Below are positions 7,887-15,780 of a stretch of 40,234 bases of DNA, one piece after another. Source of the DNA: Bacteroidota bacterium (GTDB lineage Bacteria; Bacteroidota; Bacteroidia; Flavobacteriales; Schleiferiaceae). Positions within the stretch are counted from its first letter, which is position 1. Every line of letters starts with the position of its first letter. The DNA lies in assembly GCA_003023665.1 (NCBI GenBank), contig PXYR01000002.1, positions 1 to 40,234 of the forward strand. The letters run 5' to 3'. The notes under the pieces were generated by a model, which was not told the origin of the DNA, ran no database searches, and was given only the letters and a program-made list of their open reading frames with translations. Made by a program: the position numbers and the translations under genes.

Positions 7887-8785
7887 GAGTTCAAAGGTTT
7901 AGGTCCGTTATTCACTATATCAATGAAGATATCACTAACTCGCGGCAATACTTCCTCAAAACCAAGCAACTGATTTTCTTTAGCTAATTTTTGAATTAAT
8001 GCACTTGGATAAGCTTCGCTTTTAATTGTTGCCGTGTGTCCTGTATGTTGTAAGTCTCTATGCAAAACATCCATTCCTGAAAAGGTCTGTTGCTCTTTTG
8101 TCGTAAAGGCGTAAGTACCGTTCATGTAATGCTTTCGAATATCCAATAAAAGGCCTTCTACCATAACCTTACCGTTATTTATTAGACCTATATGGTCACA
8201 TATTTCTTCCACACTTTCCATACGGTGAGTAGAAAAAATAACCGTAGCGCCTTCTTGATTTAACCGTTTTATTTCGTTTTTAATCAAATTCGTATTGATA
8301 GGATCAAAACCAGTAAAAGGTTCGTCAAATATCAACAGGGCTGGCTTGTGAAGAACGGTGGTTACAAACTGTACCTTTTGTGCCATTCCCTTACTCAAGT
8401 CCTCAACCTTCTTTTCCCAAAAGTCTTCCATTTCAAGGCGAACAAACCATTCTTTGGCTCTTGATTTAGCTTCTGAACTACTTAGACCTTTAAGCTTAGC
8501 CAAATACAAAACTTGCTCCCCAACCTTCATTTTCTTATACAGACCACGCTCTTCAGGCAAATAACCTATTCGTCCTATATCTGCAGGCTTCAATGGTTCG
8601 TTGTCAAATAACACTACGCCGCTATCCGGAGCAGTTATTTGATTCATTATTCTGATAAAGGAAGTTTTTCCAGCTCCATTTGGACCAAGTAATCCATAAA
8701 TGCTTCCTGAGGGAATATTTAAGTTGATGTTTGCTAGTGCTACTTTATTACCGTATTGCTTACGGACATCTTTTGCTCTTATCAT
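7883..8785 (-). CDS. ABC transporter ATP-binding protein (NatA-like)
   Basis: A 300-residue ATPase with Walker A GPNGAGKTS near residue 37, Q-loop in LPEERGLYKKM, signature LSKGMAQK, Walker B LLIFDEPFTGFD and the switch histidine in FSTHRME. The C-terminal 80 residues form the extra domain seen in NatA/YhaQ-type ATPases. It powers the permease encoded directly downstream. This is the first gene of the natA-natB-mscS-sigma-54-activator cluster. An inverted repeat (8797-8814) lies 12 bases before the start codon. No standard TAnnTTTG box is visible in the short leader. Confidence 0.95.
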   Translation of the reverse strand: MIRAKDVRKQYGNKVALANINLNIPSGSIYGLLGPNGAGKTSFIRIMNQITAPDSGVVLFDNEPLKPADIGRIGYLPEERGLYKKMKVGEQVLYLAKLKGLSSSEAKSRAKEWFVRLEMEDFWEKKVEDLSKGMAQKVQFVTTVLHKPALLIFDEPFTGFDPINTNLIKNEIKRLNQEGATVIFSTHRMESVEEICDHIGLINNGKVMVEGLLLDIRKHYMNGTYAFTTKEQQTFSGMDVLHRDLQHTGHTATIKSEAYPSALIQKLAKENQLLGFEEVLPRVSDIFIDIVNNGPKPLNS

Positions 8786-8796
8786 ACGTTTTAGGT

Positions 8797-8814
8797 TTCG
8801 ACTGCTCTGTCGAA
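8797..8814 (-). promoter_or_regulatory. inverted repeat in the leader of the natA-like gene
   Basis: TTCGAC and GTCGAA form perfect 6-base arms around a 6-base spacer, ending 12 bases before the ATG at 8785. It could be an operator or a leader hairpin. Short arms make chance occurrence possible. Confidence 0.3.
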
Positions 8815-8833
8815 TGAGTTAGGTTGTACTGGG

Positions 8834-8864
8834 AAATAAAACTCCCGTCTTAATGACAGGAGTT
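8834..8864 (-). terminator. intrinsic terminator of grpE-dnaJ
   Basis: On the minus strand, AACTCCTGTC pairs with GACGGGAGTT (one G-T wobble) around loop ATTAA, followed by a T-rich run. It begins 21 bases after the dnaJ stop codon. Confidence 0.85.
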
Positions 8865-8885
8865 GGAAGTTAGCAAATTCAAAAG

Positions 8886-9995
8886 TTATGAGAACATTTC
8901 TTTGACCCTATCAAAGAATCCTTTATCTGATTTACCAGGATTTGGTTCAAAATTTTTACTTTCTTTTAAACCTTCTAAGGTCTTCTTTTCTTCATTGCTG
9001 AGGTTCTTAGGTACCCAGACGTTGATATGTATCAATTGATCGCCTCGGCCGTATCCTTGAACACTAGGCAAGCCTTTGTTTTTTAAACGAAGAATTTTAC
9101 CGGGCTGTGTTCCTTTGTCAATATTGATTTTAACTGATCCGCTTACTGTGGGAATTTCTACGCTTGTACCCAATGCCGCATCTGGAAAACTAAGGGTTAA
9201 TTCATAGTGCAAATTTTCTCCGTCTCTTGTTAATGAATCGTGAGGTATTTCTTCTATTAAAACTATGAGGTCTCCCGGTATACCGCCCAAAGCTTCATTC
9301 CCTTTACCACCAACGCGCAACTGCATGCCGTCTTGAACCCCACCAGGAATTTTTACTGCAACAACTTCCTCTTTGCGCTCTAGTCCATCAGAACCGACTC
9401 CACTGGGCTTTTGGTCTACAATTTTTCCAGCACCATTACAGGTAGAACATGTAGCTGCGGTTCGCATTTGTCCTAGAATAGTATTGGTGACTTGTTGTAC
9501 TTGACCTGCACCGTTGCAGGTTGGACATGTTTTAAAGGTTACGCCTTCGGCAACCTTCGCCCGACGTATCTTAATTTTCTTTTCGACACCATCGGCAATT
9601 TCCTCAAGTGTTAATTTCACTTTTATTCGGAGGTTAGAGCCTTTTGCTTGACGCTGACGTGCGCCTCCACCGCCAAAACCGCCAAAGCCACCTCCACCGC
9701 CAAAGATGTCTCCGAACATATCAAAGATGTCATTCATATTCCCGTGGAATCCGCCTCCGCCTGCACCGGCACCAAATGCTTGGTGACCAAACTGGTCGTA
9801 CTTGCGTCGTTTTTCCTCGTTGCCCAATATGTCATAGGCTTCAGCAGCCTCTTTGAATCTATCTTCTGCTTCTTTGTCGTCTGGATTCCGGTCCGGATGA
9901 TTTTTTAACGCAACTTTCCGGTACGCCTTTTTAATTTCATCTTGACTAGAGTTTTTATTGACTCCTAGAACATCGTAATAATCGCGCTTCGCCAT
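8886..9995 (-). CDS. dnaJ: co-chaperone DnaJ with a half-lost zinc domain
   Basis: A 369-residue Hsp40 that stimulates DnaK ATPase and delivers unfolded proteins. The J domain (1-70) has HPD at 33-35; a Gly/Phe-rich linker follows (75-112); two beta C-terminal substrate domains and a dimerisation tail complete it. The cysteine-rich region normally has four CxxCxGxG repeats. Only repeat 2 (CPTCNGAG, Cys157/160) and repeat 3 (CSTCNGAG, Cys183/186) are present. Repeat 1 is replaced by RAKVAEGVTFK and repeat 4 by DQKPSGVGSDG. Repeats 2 and 3 make zinc centre II, which is known to be needed for work with DnaK; repeats 1 and 4 make zinc centre I. The reading frame is intact, so this is a family variant, not damage. 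The start lies one base after the grpE stop. Confidence 0.97.
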   Translation of the reverse strand: MAKRDYYDVLGVNKNSSQDEIKKAYRKVALKNHPDRNPDDKEAEDRFKEAAEAYDILGNEEKRRKYDQFGHQAFGAGAGGGGFHGNMNDIFDMFGDIFGGGGGFGGFGGGGARQRQAKGSNLRIKVKLTLEEIADGVEKKIKIRRAKVAEGVTFKTCPTCNGAGQVQQVTNTILGQMRTAATCSTCNGAGKIVDQKPSGVGSDGLERKEEVVAVKIPGGVQDGMQLRVGGKGNEALGGIPGDLIVLIEEIPHDSLTRDGENLHYELTLSFPDAALGTSVEIPTVSGSVKINIDKGTQPGKILRLKNKGLPSVQGYGRGDQLIHINVWVPKNLSNEEKKTLEGLKESKNFEPNPGKSDKGFFDRVKEMFS

Positions 9996-9996
9996 A

Positions 9997-10551
9997 TTAT
10001 GCTTCTTTACCGACTACAACTTTAGCATAACGAATCACTCTATCGCCAATTTTGTATCCTTTTTCAACTTCATCAATTATTTTACCAGCCATCTCAGGGC
10101 TAGGAGCGGGAATTTGAGTAATAGCTTCCATTTCTTCTACGTCAAATTCTCTTCCAACCGTACTTTCCATTGCGCTCAGACCCTTCCCTTTGAGGGTTTC
10201 CATGAGCTTGTGTTGAATGAGCTTGAGTCCTTCTAAAACGGCAGTGTTTTCCTCTGTTTCTTCAGTATTCTTTAATGCTCTTTCAAAATCATCAAGAATT
10301 GGCAGAAGCGCTGTTAAAGTGTCTTCATTAGCACTCTCCATGAGGGCTAATCTTTCTTTAGCTGTTCTACGTCGGAAGTTTTCAAATTCCGCATATAAAC
10401 GCAAATTTTGATCTTTCAAGTCTTTAACCTCATCCTCAAGTTTGACTACCGGATCTTGCTCAACACTAGTTTCCTCGGTAGTTTCAGGGTTTTGATTTCC
10501 GTTTTTTTCTTCCTGTAATTCTTCGTTATTAGAAGCTTCTTTCTCTGACAT
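9997..10551 (-). CDS. grpE: nucleotide exchange factor GrpE
   Basis: A 184-residue protein. Residues 1-60 are acidic and disordered, residues 60-110 form the coiled coil (LRLYAEFENFRRRTAKER, a GrpE hallmark), and the C-terminal beta domain ends in GYKIGDRVIRYAKVVVGK. GrpE releases ADP from DnaK. It is the first gene of the grpE-dnaJ operon; dnaK is not in the window. Upstream are a TAATTTTG box and a perfect inverted repeat that may control heat-shock expression. Confidence 0.97.
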   Translation of the reverse strand: MSEKEASNNEELQEEKNGNQNPETTEETSVEQDPVVKLEDEVKDLKDQNLRLYAEFENFRRRTAKERLALMESANEDTLTALLPILDDFERALKNTEETEENTAVLEGLKLIQHKLMETLKGKGLSAMESTVGREFDVEEMEAITQIPAPSPEMAGKIIDEVEKGYKIGDRVIRYAKVVVGKEA

Positions 10552-10613
10552 TTCTATAGAATTTACGGCTTTATTTGCATCTCTTATTGCAAATTGTTCG
10601 CCATCTAATGTTC

Positions 10614-10632
10614 CGCTGACAACGTGTCAGCG
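10614..10632 (-). promoter_or_regulatory. perfect inverted repeat at the grpE transcription start (candidate operator)
   Basis: The 19-base sequence CGCTGACAACGTGTCAGCG has perfect 8-base arms and a 3-base centre. It begins 5 bases downstream of the -7 box TAATTTTG, so it would cover the transcription start and the first bases of the mRNA. It is unlike CIRCE (TTAGCACTC-N9-GAGTGCTAA). The place suits a repressor site; an mRNA hairpin is the alternative. Confidence 0.55.
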
Positions 10633-10637
10633 AGGCG

Positions 10638-10645
10638 CAAAATTA
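10638..10645 (-). promoter_or_regulatory. candidate -7 promoter box of grpE-dnaJ
   Basis: The minus strand reads TAATTTTG, a full TAnnTTTG match, 86 bases before the grpE ATG. The -33 region is occupied by the tlpA terminator and shows no TTTG. Confidence 0.55.
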
Positions 10646-10650
10646 GACAT

Positions 10651-10680
10651 AAAAAAGGCGTCGGGATTGCGCCAACGCCT
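10651..10680 (-). terminator. intrinsic terminator after the TlpA-like gene
   Basis: On the minus strand AGGCGTTGG pairs with CCGACGCCT (one T-G wobble) around a short loop, followed by six T. It ends the uvrD-DUF4290-murA-tlpA transcript, 27 bases after the last stop codon and just before the grpE promoter box. Confidence 0.85.
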
Positions 10681-10706
10681 ATTATTTATTTGGAGTTAAG
10701 GAGTAT

Positions 10707-11267
10707 TTATCTCTTCAGGGAAGCCAGGGTGTTTTCTAAAGCTTTACCTCTTAAATTCTTTTTGATGATTATACCTTCTCCATCAAGTAAAAATGTAGCA
10801 GGAATAGAATTTACATTATACTGTTGGGCTGCTGCATTTCGCCACGACTGCAAGTCGCTAACATGATTTTCCCACGTTAATTTGTCTTGCAGAATTCCTT
10901 TTTGCCATGCAGCCTTGTTTTGATCCAAACTTACCGAAAACACCTCAAAGCCGTCGCCGTTTTTGAAGGCTGCATCTTTATATTGGCTGTAGGTTCGCAC
11001 AACATTCGGGTTTTCCATTCGGCATGGACGGCACCAAGATGCCCAGAAATCTATTAAAACCACTTTTCCCTTTAAATCAGATAGTTTACGAATATTACCC
11101 TGAGGGTCACGCATCTGTATTTCTGGCGCTTTGTCACCTACACTTAAGCTGGCAATTTGACCATTGGTTGCGATAATGGCATCGGAATATTCACTTTGTG
11201 AAGAGGTTAATAAAATCGCTGAGAAAACTATTGCGAAACCTCCTAAAATCAGGGTTAACTTTTTCAT
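10707..11267 (-). CDS. TlpA-like membrane/periplasmic thiol-disulfide oxidoreductase
   Basis: A 186-residue thioredoxin-fold protein. A signal peptide or membrane anchor (KKLTLILGGFAIVFSAILL) is followed by an AhpC/TSA-like TlpA domain with active site WASWCRPC, central VSLDQNKAAW and cis-proline SIPATFLLD. Such proteins reduce cysteines or deliver electrons in the periplasm, for example in cytochrome c maturation; the partner is unknown here. The ORF track starts at 11315, but those 16 residues overlap murA and precede the signal peptide, so the ATG at 11267 is preferred. It is the last gene of the murA transcript. Confidence 0.9.
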   Translation of the reverse strand: MKKLTLILGGFAIVFSAILLTSSQSEYSDAIIATNGQIASLSVGDKAPEIQMRDPQGNIRKLSDLKGKVVLIDFWASWCRPCRMENPNVVRTYSQYKDAAFKNGDGFEVFSVSLDQNKAAWQKGILQDKLTWENHVSDLQSWRNAAAQQYNVNSIPATFLLDGEGIIIKKNLRGKALENTLASLKR

Positions 11268-11289
11268 AATTGTTGTGGTAATTTTCGCT

Positions 11290-12594
11290 TTACAATCTAA
11301 CAATTTCCGCGCCAAGGGCCTTTAATCTGCCGTCAATATTTTCATAACCTCGGTCTATTTGATTGATGTTATGAATGGTAGAAGTTCCTTCTGCACTGAG
11401 CGCAGCAATAAGCAAGCTTATTCCCGCTCTAATATCTGGAGAAGTCATGGTGGTGGCGCGCAAAGGGCTTTGCTTATCAAGTCCAATAACGGTTGCACGA
11501 TGAGGGTCACAAAGTATAATTTGCGCACCCATGTCAATGAGCTTATCTGTGAAAAAGAGGCGCGATTCAAACATCTTTTGATGAATTAAAACCGATCCCC
11601 TTGCTTGTGTAGCTGTTACCAATACAATACTCAATAGATCAGGTGTGAAACCTGGCCAAGGTGCATCTGCTATGGTCATGATAGACCCGTCAATGAAGCT
11701 TTCTATTTCATAATGCTCTTGAGAGGGTACGTGTAAATCATCGCCTTGTAATTCGGTATGGATACCTAGTCGTCGGAAGACTGTAGGGATAATTCCTAAA
11801 TCGGGGTAGCTGACATCCTTAATAGTAATTTCAGAACCAGTCATTGCAGCGAGACCAATCCAAGAGCCTATTTCTATCATATCAGGTAGAATTCGGTGGT
11901 CCGTTCCACCCAATTCATTGACTCCTTCAATATGAAGCATGTTAGATCCAATACCGTCTATTTTAGCCCCCATTCTTACAAGCATTTTACACAATTGCTG
12001 CAAGTAAGGTTCACATGCTGCGTTGTAAATGGTTGTTTTTCCTTTAGACATCACCGCAGTCATTACAACATTTGCGGTTCCGGTTACAGAAGCTTCATCT
12101 AAAAGCATGTAGGTTCCTCTTAGTTCAGAGGCGTCTACACTGTAAAAAGAATCTTTGCTGTTGTAATCGAATTTTGCGCCTAATTTTTGGAAGCCAAGAA
12201 AGTGAGTATCTAAACGACGACGACCTATTTTATCACCGCCGGGCTTAGGTATAAAGGCTTTGCCAAATCGAGCCAAAAGCGGACCTACGATCATTATAGA
12301 CCCTCTAAGGCTGGCCCCTTTTACCTTGAAGGTGTCTGAGGTGAGATAGTCAAGATTAACATGTTCCGCTTTGAAGGTATAATCTCCATGACCGTTTTTT
12401 TTGACGTACACGCCAAGATCGCTAAGTAGATCTATCAGCTTATTGACATCAACAATATCAGGGATATTCGTAATTCGTACTTCCTCCGGGGTCAATAAGA
12501 CTGCGCAAAGAATTTGTAAGGTTTCATTTTTGGCACCTTGAGGCGTTATGGTTCCGTTGAGTTTCTTGCCTCCAGTAATCTTGAATGTTCCCAT
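11290..12594 (-). CDS. murA: UDP-N-acetylglucosamine 1-carboxyvinyltransferase MurA
   Basis: A 434-residue enzyme for the first committed step of peptidoglycan synthesis, joining phosphoenolpyruvate to UDP-GlcNAc. The substrate-binding GAKNETL motif is at 20-26, and the two inside-out alpha/beta domains of the EPSP synthase fold span the protein. The active-site loop reads PGGDKIGRRRLD; Asp121 stands where E. coli has Cys115. Cys115 is the residue alkylated by fosfomycin, and Asp forms (as in Mycobacterium and Chlamydia) are active but resistant. The gene lies 4 bases after the DUF4290 gene, so coupling is likely. Confidence 0.98.
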   Translation of the reverse strand: MGTFKITGGKKLNGTITPQGAKNETLQILCAVLLTPEEVRITNIPDIVDVNKLIDLLSDLGVYVKKNGHGDYTFKAEHVNLDYLTSDTFKVKGASLRGSIMIVGPLLARFGKAFIPKPGGDKIGRRRLDTHFLGFQKLGAKFDYNSKDSFYSVDASELRGTYMLLDEASVTGTANVVMTAVMSKGKTTIYNAACEPYLQQLCKMLVRMGAKIDGIGSNMLHIEGVNELGGTDHRILPDMIEIGSWIGLAAMTGSEITIKDVSYPDLGIIPTVFRRLGIHTELQGDDLHVPSQEHYEIESFIDGSIMTIADAPWPGFTPDLLSIVLVTATQARGSVLIHQKMFESRLFFTDKLIDMGAQIILCDPHRATVIGLDKQSPLRATTMTSPDIRAGISLLIAALSAEGTSTIHNINQIDRGYENIDGRLKALGAEIVRL

Positions 12595-12597
12595 GGA

Positions 12598-13212
12598 TTA
12601 ATATCTCCTTTTCTTATTTTTCTTCTTACGGTTATTCTGGTTCTGTTTGCGTTCGGTTTGTGTTATACCAAAGGATTTTTCGTTAGGTAAATCAAACTCA
12701 CCTAATTTGAGTTTCCCCTCAGACATTTCTAATAAATCTCCTAGAATTGTTTGGTCGCTTACCGTGTCTTTATTGTATTTCAAATAATTGCGTTTCATGG
12801 CATAAGCAATGCCATAAACCAAAGCATCTTTTTCTTCACCTTGCTCCATCTTTAACGCATGAGCAATCATGTTTTTTACCACCGATCCATAATGACGGAA
12901 TCTCCTGGATTTATCTGGATACGGTACTTCGTCCGGCAAACCAACGAAGCTTTCTGCAGTTGGAATCGGATAAGGACTGTCAACATCTAATTTAAAGTCT
13001 GACATTATAAAGAGATGATCCCATAGTTTATGGGCATAATCCGGGGCATCTCTAATAGCTGGATTTAAATTCCCAATAACATCTATGATACTTTGGGCAA
13101 CTTTACTTCTGTGCTCTTTGTCCTCAATAGTTAAACAATAATCCACCATACGTTGGACATTGCGTCCATATTCAGGTATTTTCAGTTGAGTTCTATCCGT
13201 ATTGTATTCCAT
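12598..13212 (-). CDS. DUF4290 domain protein
   Basis: A 204-residue soluble protein matching the Bacteroidota family DUF4290 (MEYNTDRTQLKIPEYGRNVQRMVDYC at the start is characteristic). It is mostly helical with a very basic tail (QNNRKKKNKKRRY), which may bind nucleic acid or membrane. There is no known function. It is placed directly before murA, with 24 bases between it and the helicase gene, an arrangement I recall from other Bacteroidota. Confidence 0.9.
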   Translation of the reverse strand: MEYNTDRTQLKIPEYGRNVQRMVDYCLTIEDKEHRSKVAQSIIDVIGNLNPAIRDAPDYAHKLWDHLFIMSDFKLDVDSPYPIPTAESFVGLPDEVPYPDKSRRFRHYGSVVKNMIAHALKMEQGEEKDALVYGIAYAMKRNYLKYNKDTVSDQTILGDLLEMSEGKLKLGEFDLPNEKSFGITQTERKQNQNNRKKKNKKRRY

Positions 13213-13236
13213 ATTTCGAATAACTTAAATCTTTAT

Positions 13237-15648
13237 TTATGCAGCACTGACCTTGGCGAATTTTAGTAACAATCTTTTTTCACCTGCATTGTCAAAGTTG
13301 ATGATTGCTTTGGCATCTGCACCTTCACCTTCCATTCGAACGACCGTTCCAAGACCAAATCGCCCATGTACTACTCTTTTTCCTTCATGCAGTTCATTGG
13401 GTTTCAAAAAATCTCCGCTACTAATTCCAGCGCCTGTATTATTTACCGGTGTCAACGTTTTGCCCCTCAATTTAGGGTTTTTTGCCGCATTGGTAACGGG
13501 GTTTATTTTCTTCCCTTTTCTTTCTGCGGAAGACGGTTTGCCCCAGTTTTTATTTTTCCCTTGATAGACCGTTCTTCCCTTACTTTTCTCATTAGGTGAC
13601 CCAAAAGCATTGTTTAGGGCAGAGGAACTAAAACTCGTGGGGGAGAATTCGGGAATTTGAATGTCCAAATAAGTTTCGTCTATTTCATCTATGAACCGAG
13701 AAGGTTCGCAATCAATTAATTTCCCCCACCTATACCTTGTATGTGCATAGGTTAAATGAGCGCGTTTCTCTGCTCTTGTAAGAGCAACATAAAAAAGTCT
13801 TCGTTCTTCTTCAAGCTCACTTCTGCTGCCACTACTCATCATGCTTGGGAAGAGGTTTTCTTCTAGCCCTACAATGTATACATATGGAAATTCTAACCCT
13901 TTTGCGAGGTGAATAGTCATCATGCTCACTTTTGGTGTTCCGTCGTCCACTTCATTGTCTCTATCGGTTAACAATGCAATGTCTGATAGATAATTAGCCA
14001 GGGATGGATCGCCTTCTGCGAGTTCTTTTTGTTGCTCGGTAAAATCCTTGATTCCGTTCAGTAATTCTTGGACATTTTCATAACGAGTTACTCCTTCTGG
14101 TGTTTTATCCTCCCCCAAAACTTTAATGAGGCCTGCGCTTTTTGCTACATGTGCTACTAAATCAAAAGCGTCTTGCTGCTTGGACAAAATTTCAAATGAG
14201 TTTATGAGCGTAGAAAAGTCACTGATTTTCCTAACGGTTGGTTTATTTAAACCACATTCTATGCGCTGTATACGCTCGCAAACTTCCCATAGAGAGCAAT
14301 TTTCTCTTTCTGCTGCTAAGACTAGTTTAGCAAGAGTAGTAGCACCAATACCTCGTGCGGGGTAGTTGATTACTCTTCTAAATGCCTCTTCATCTTTAGG
14401 GTTGATGATAAGCCTTAAATAAGCCAATACATCTTTAATCTCTTTACGCTGGTAAAAGCTAAGTCCACCATAAATTTTATAAGGAATATTCTTTTTACGC
14501 AAAGCGTCTTCAAAACTTCGACTTTGCGCATTCGTTCTGTATAAAACGCAAAAATCATCATGCTTTGCATTTTCATTCATACTGGTCTGCCAAACATTGG
14601 TAGCGACGTAGTTGCCTTCATCCGTATCTGAAATACTTTTATGAACTATTATTTTTTCTCCTCCGCTATTTTGGGTCCATACATTCTTCTGAATCTGCTC
14701 TTTGTTTTTTTCAATGATGCTATTTGCTGCCTGGACTATATTGTTGGTTGATCTATAGTTCTGTTCCAGCTTAAATAGTTTTGTATCCGGGTAATCCTTC
14801 TGAAAATTAAGAATGTTGCGAATGTTTGCGCCTCGGAATGCATAAATGGATTGTGCATCATCACCAACAATGCAGATGTTTTCAAATTTTGCTGCTAATG
14901 CCTTAACAATTAGGTATTGGCTATGATTGGTGTCTTGGTACTCATCTACTGAGATGTACTTAAACCTGTTCTGATATTTGGCTAAGACATCTGGAAAGGT
15001 GTACATCAATTCATTTGTCTTGAGTAAAAGATCATCAAAATCCATACAGCCGGCCCGAAAACATCGCTCTGTATATGCTTGGTAAATTTCTCCAAACATG
15101 GGGATTTTTGCTGTACTGTCTTGAGCTTGTAATTCGCCATTTTGGAAATACGCTTTGGGCGTTATCAAGTTGTTTTTAAGGGACGAAATGCGACTGATTA
15201 TGGACTTTGCCTTATAGATATCTTTGTCAAGATTTTTTTCTTTGATAATATTCGCGACTACTTTTTTACTGTCGTCGGCATCATAAATAGTAAAATTAGT
15301 TGGGTAGCCCAACTTACTTGCTTCAATCCTTAGTATTCGGGCAAAGACACTATGGAAAGTGCCCATCCATAAGTTTTTTGACTCTGTATCTCCAACTAAT
15401 TTTCCAATGCGTTCTTTCATCTCTCGGGCTGCCTTATTAGTAAAGGTTAGCGAAAGGATATTGAATGCGTCCACTCCCTTCTCTAAGAGATAGGCTATGC
15501 GGTAAGTAAGCACACGTGTTTTCCCAGACCCAGCACCTGCAATAACCATAACGGGCCCCTCTGTTTGCTCTGCTGCTTTGCGCTGAGCATCGTTTAATTG
15601 ATCGAGAAAATGTGTCAAAGAATTGTTGTTGAATTGTTCAGTAAACAA
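13237..15648 (-). CDS. UvrD/PcrA-type superfamily 1 DNA helicase
   Basis: An 803-residue 3'-5' helicase for excision repair, mismatch repair or conflict resolution. SF1 motifs in order: Walker A AGAGSGKT, motif II DEYQDTN, motif III GDDAQSIYAFRGA, motif IV QNYRSTNNI, motif V MTIHLAKGLEFPYVYI and motif VI LFYVALTRAEKR. A basic linker leads to a C-terminal Tudor-like domain (GKRVVHGRFGLGTVVRMEG), which in PcrA/UvrD contacts RNA polymerase. The start codon is TTG at 15648; the frame upstream meets a stop before any ATG or GTG. The TTG is 7 bases after the -7 box TACATTTG. Confidence 0.96.
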   Translation of the reverse strand: MFTEQFNNNSLTHFLDQLNDAQRKAAEQTEGPVMVIAGAGSGKTRVLTYRIAYLLEKGVDAFNILSLTFTNKAAREMKERIGKLVGDTESKNLWMGTFHSVFARILRIEASKLGYPTNFTIYDADDSKKVVANIIKEKNLDKDIYKAKSIISRISSLKNNLITPKAYFQNGELQAQDSTAKIPMFGEIYQAYTERCFRAGCMDFDDLLLKTNELMYTFPDVLAKYQNRFKYISVDEYQDTNHSQYLIVKALAAKFENICIVGDDAQSIYAFRGANIRNILNFQKDYPDTKLFKLEQNYRSTNNIVQAANSIIEKNKEQIQKNVWTQNSGGEKIIVHKSISDTDEGNYVATNVWQTSMNENAKHDDFCVLYRTNAQSRSFEDALRKKNIPYKIYGGLSFYQRKEIKDVLAYLRLIINPKDEEAFRRVINYPARGIGATTLAKLVLAAERENCSLWEVCERIQRIECGLNKPTVRKISDFSTLINSFEILSKQQDAFDLVAHVAKSAGLIKVLGEDKTPEGVTRYENVQELLNGIKDFTEQQKELAEGDPSLANYLSDIALLTDRDNEVDDGTPKVSMMTIHLAKGLEFPYVYIVGLEENLFPSMMSSGSRSELEEERRLFYVALTRAEKRAHLTYAHTRYRWGKLIDCEPSRFIDEIDETYLDIQIPEFSPTSFSSSALNNAFGSPNEKSKGRTVYQGKNKNWGKPSSAERKGKKINPVTNAAKNPKLRGKTLTPVNNTGAGISSGDFLKPNELHEGKRVVHGRFGLGTVVRMEGEGADAKAIINFDNAGEKRLLLKFAKVSAA

Positions 15649-15655
15649 GCGTTCA

Positions 15656-15685
15656 CAAATGTACTTTTATCCATTCTTAAAACAA
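15656..15685 (-). promoter_or_regulatory. promoter of the uvrD-like helicase operon
   Basis: The minus strand has TTG (15683-15685), a 19-base spacer and TACATTTG (15656-15663), a full match to the Bacteroidota -33/-7 pattern. It is divergent from the rpsL promoter about 100 bases away. Confidence 0.7.
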
Positions 15686-15780
15686 GTCTATCTCAACCAT
15701 GATGTTCGAGATTTTTTAATCTCTTTTCAACACCTGCTGTAATTATTTCAGAACGAGCTAATTATTTTAATAACATGGCG

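Noticed and set aside
11268-11315. 16-residue extension of the TlpA-like protein
   Set aside because: It overlaps the murA 3' end and precedes a clear signal peptide start MKKLTL.
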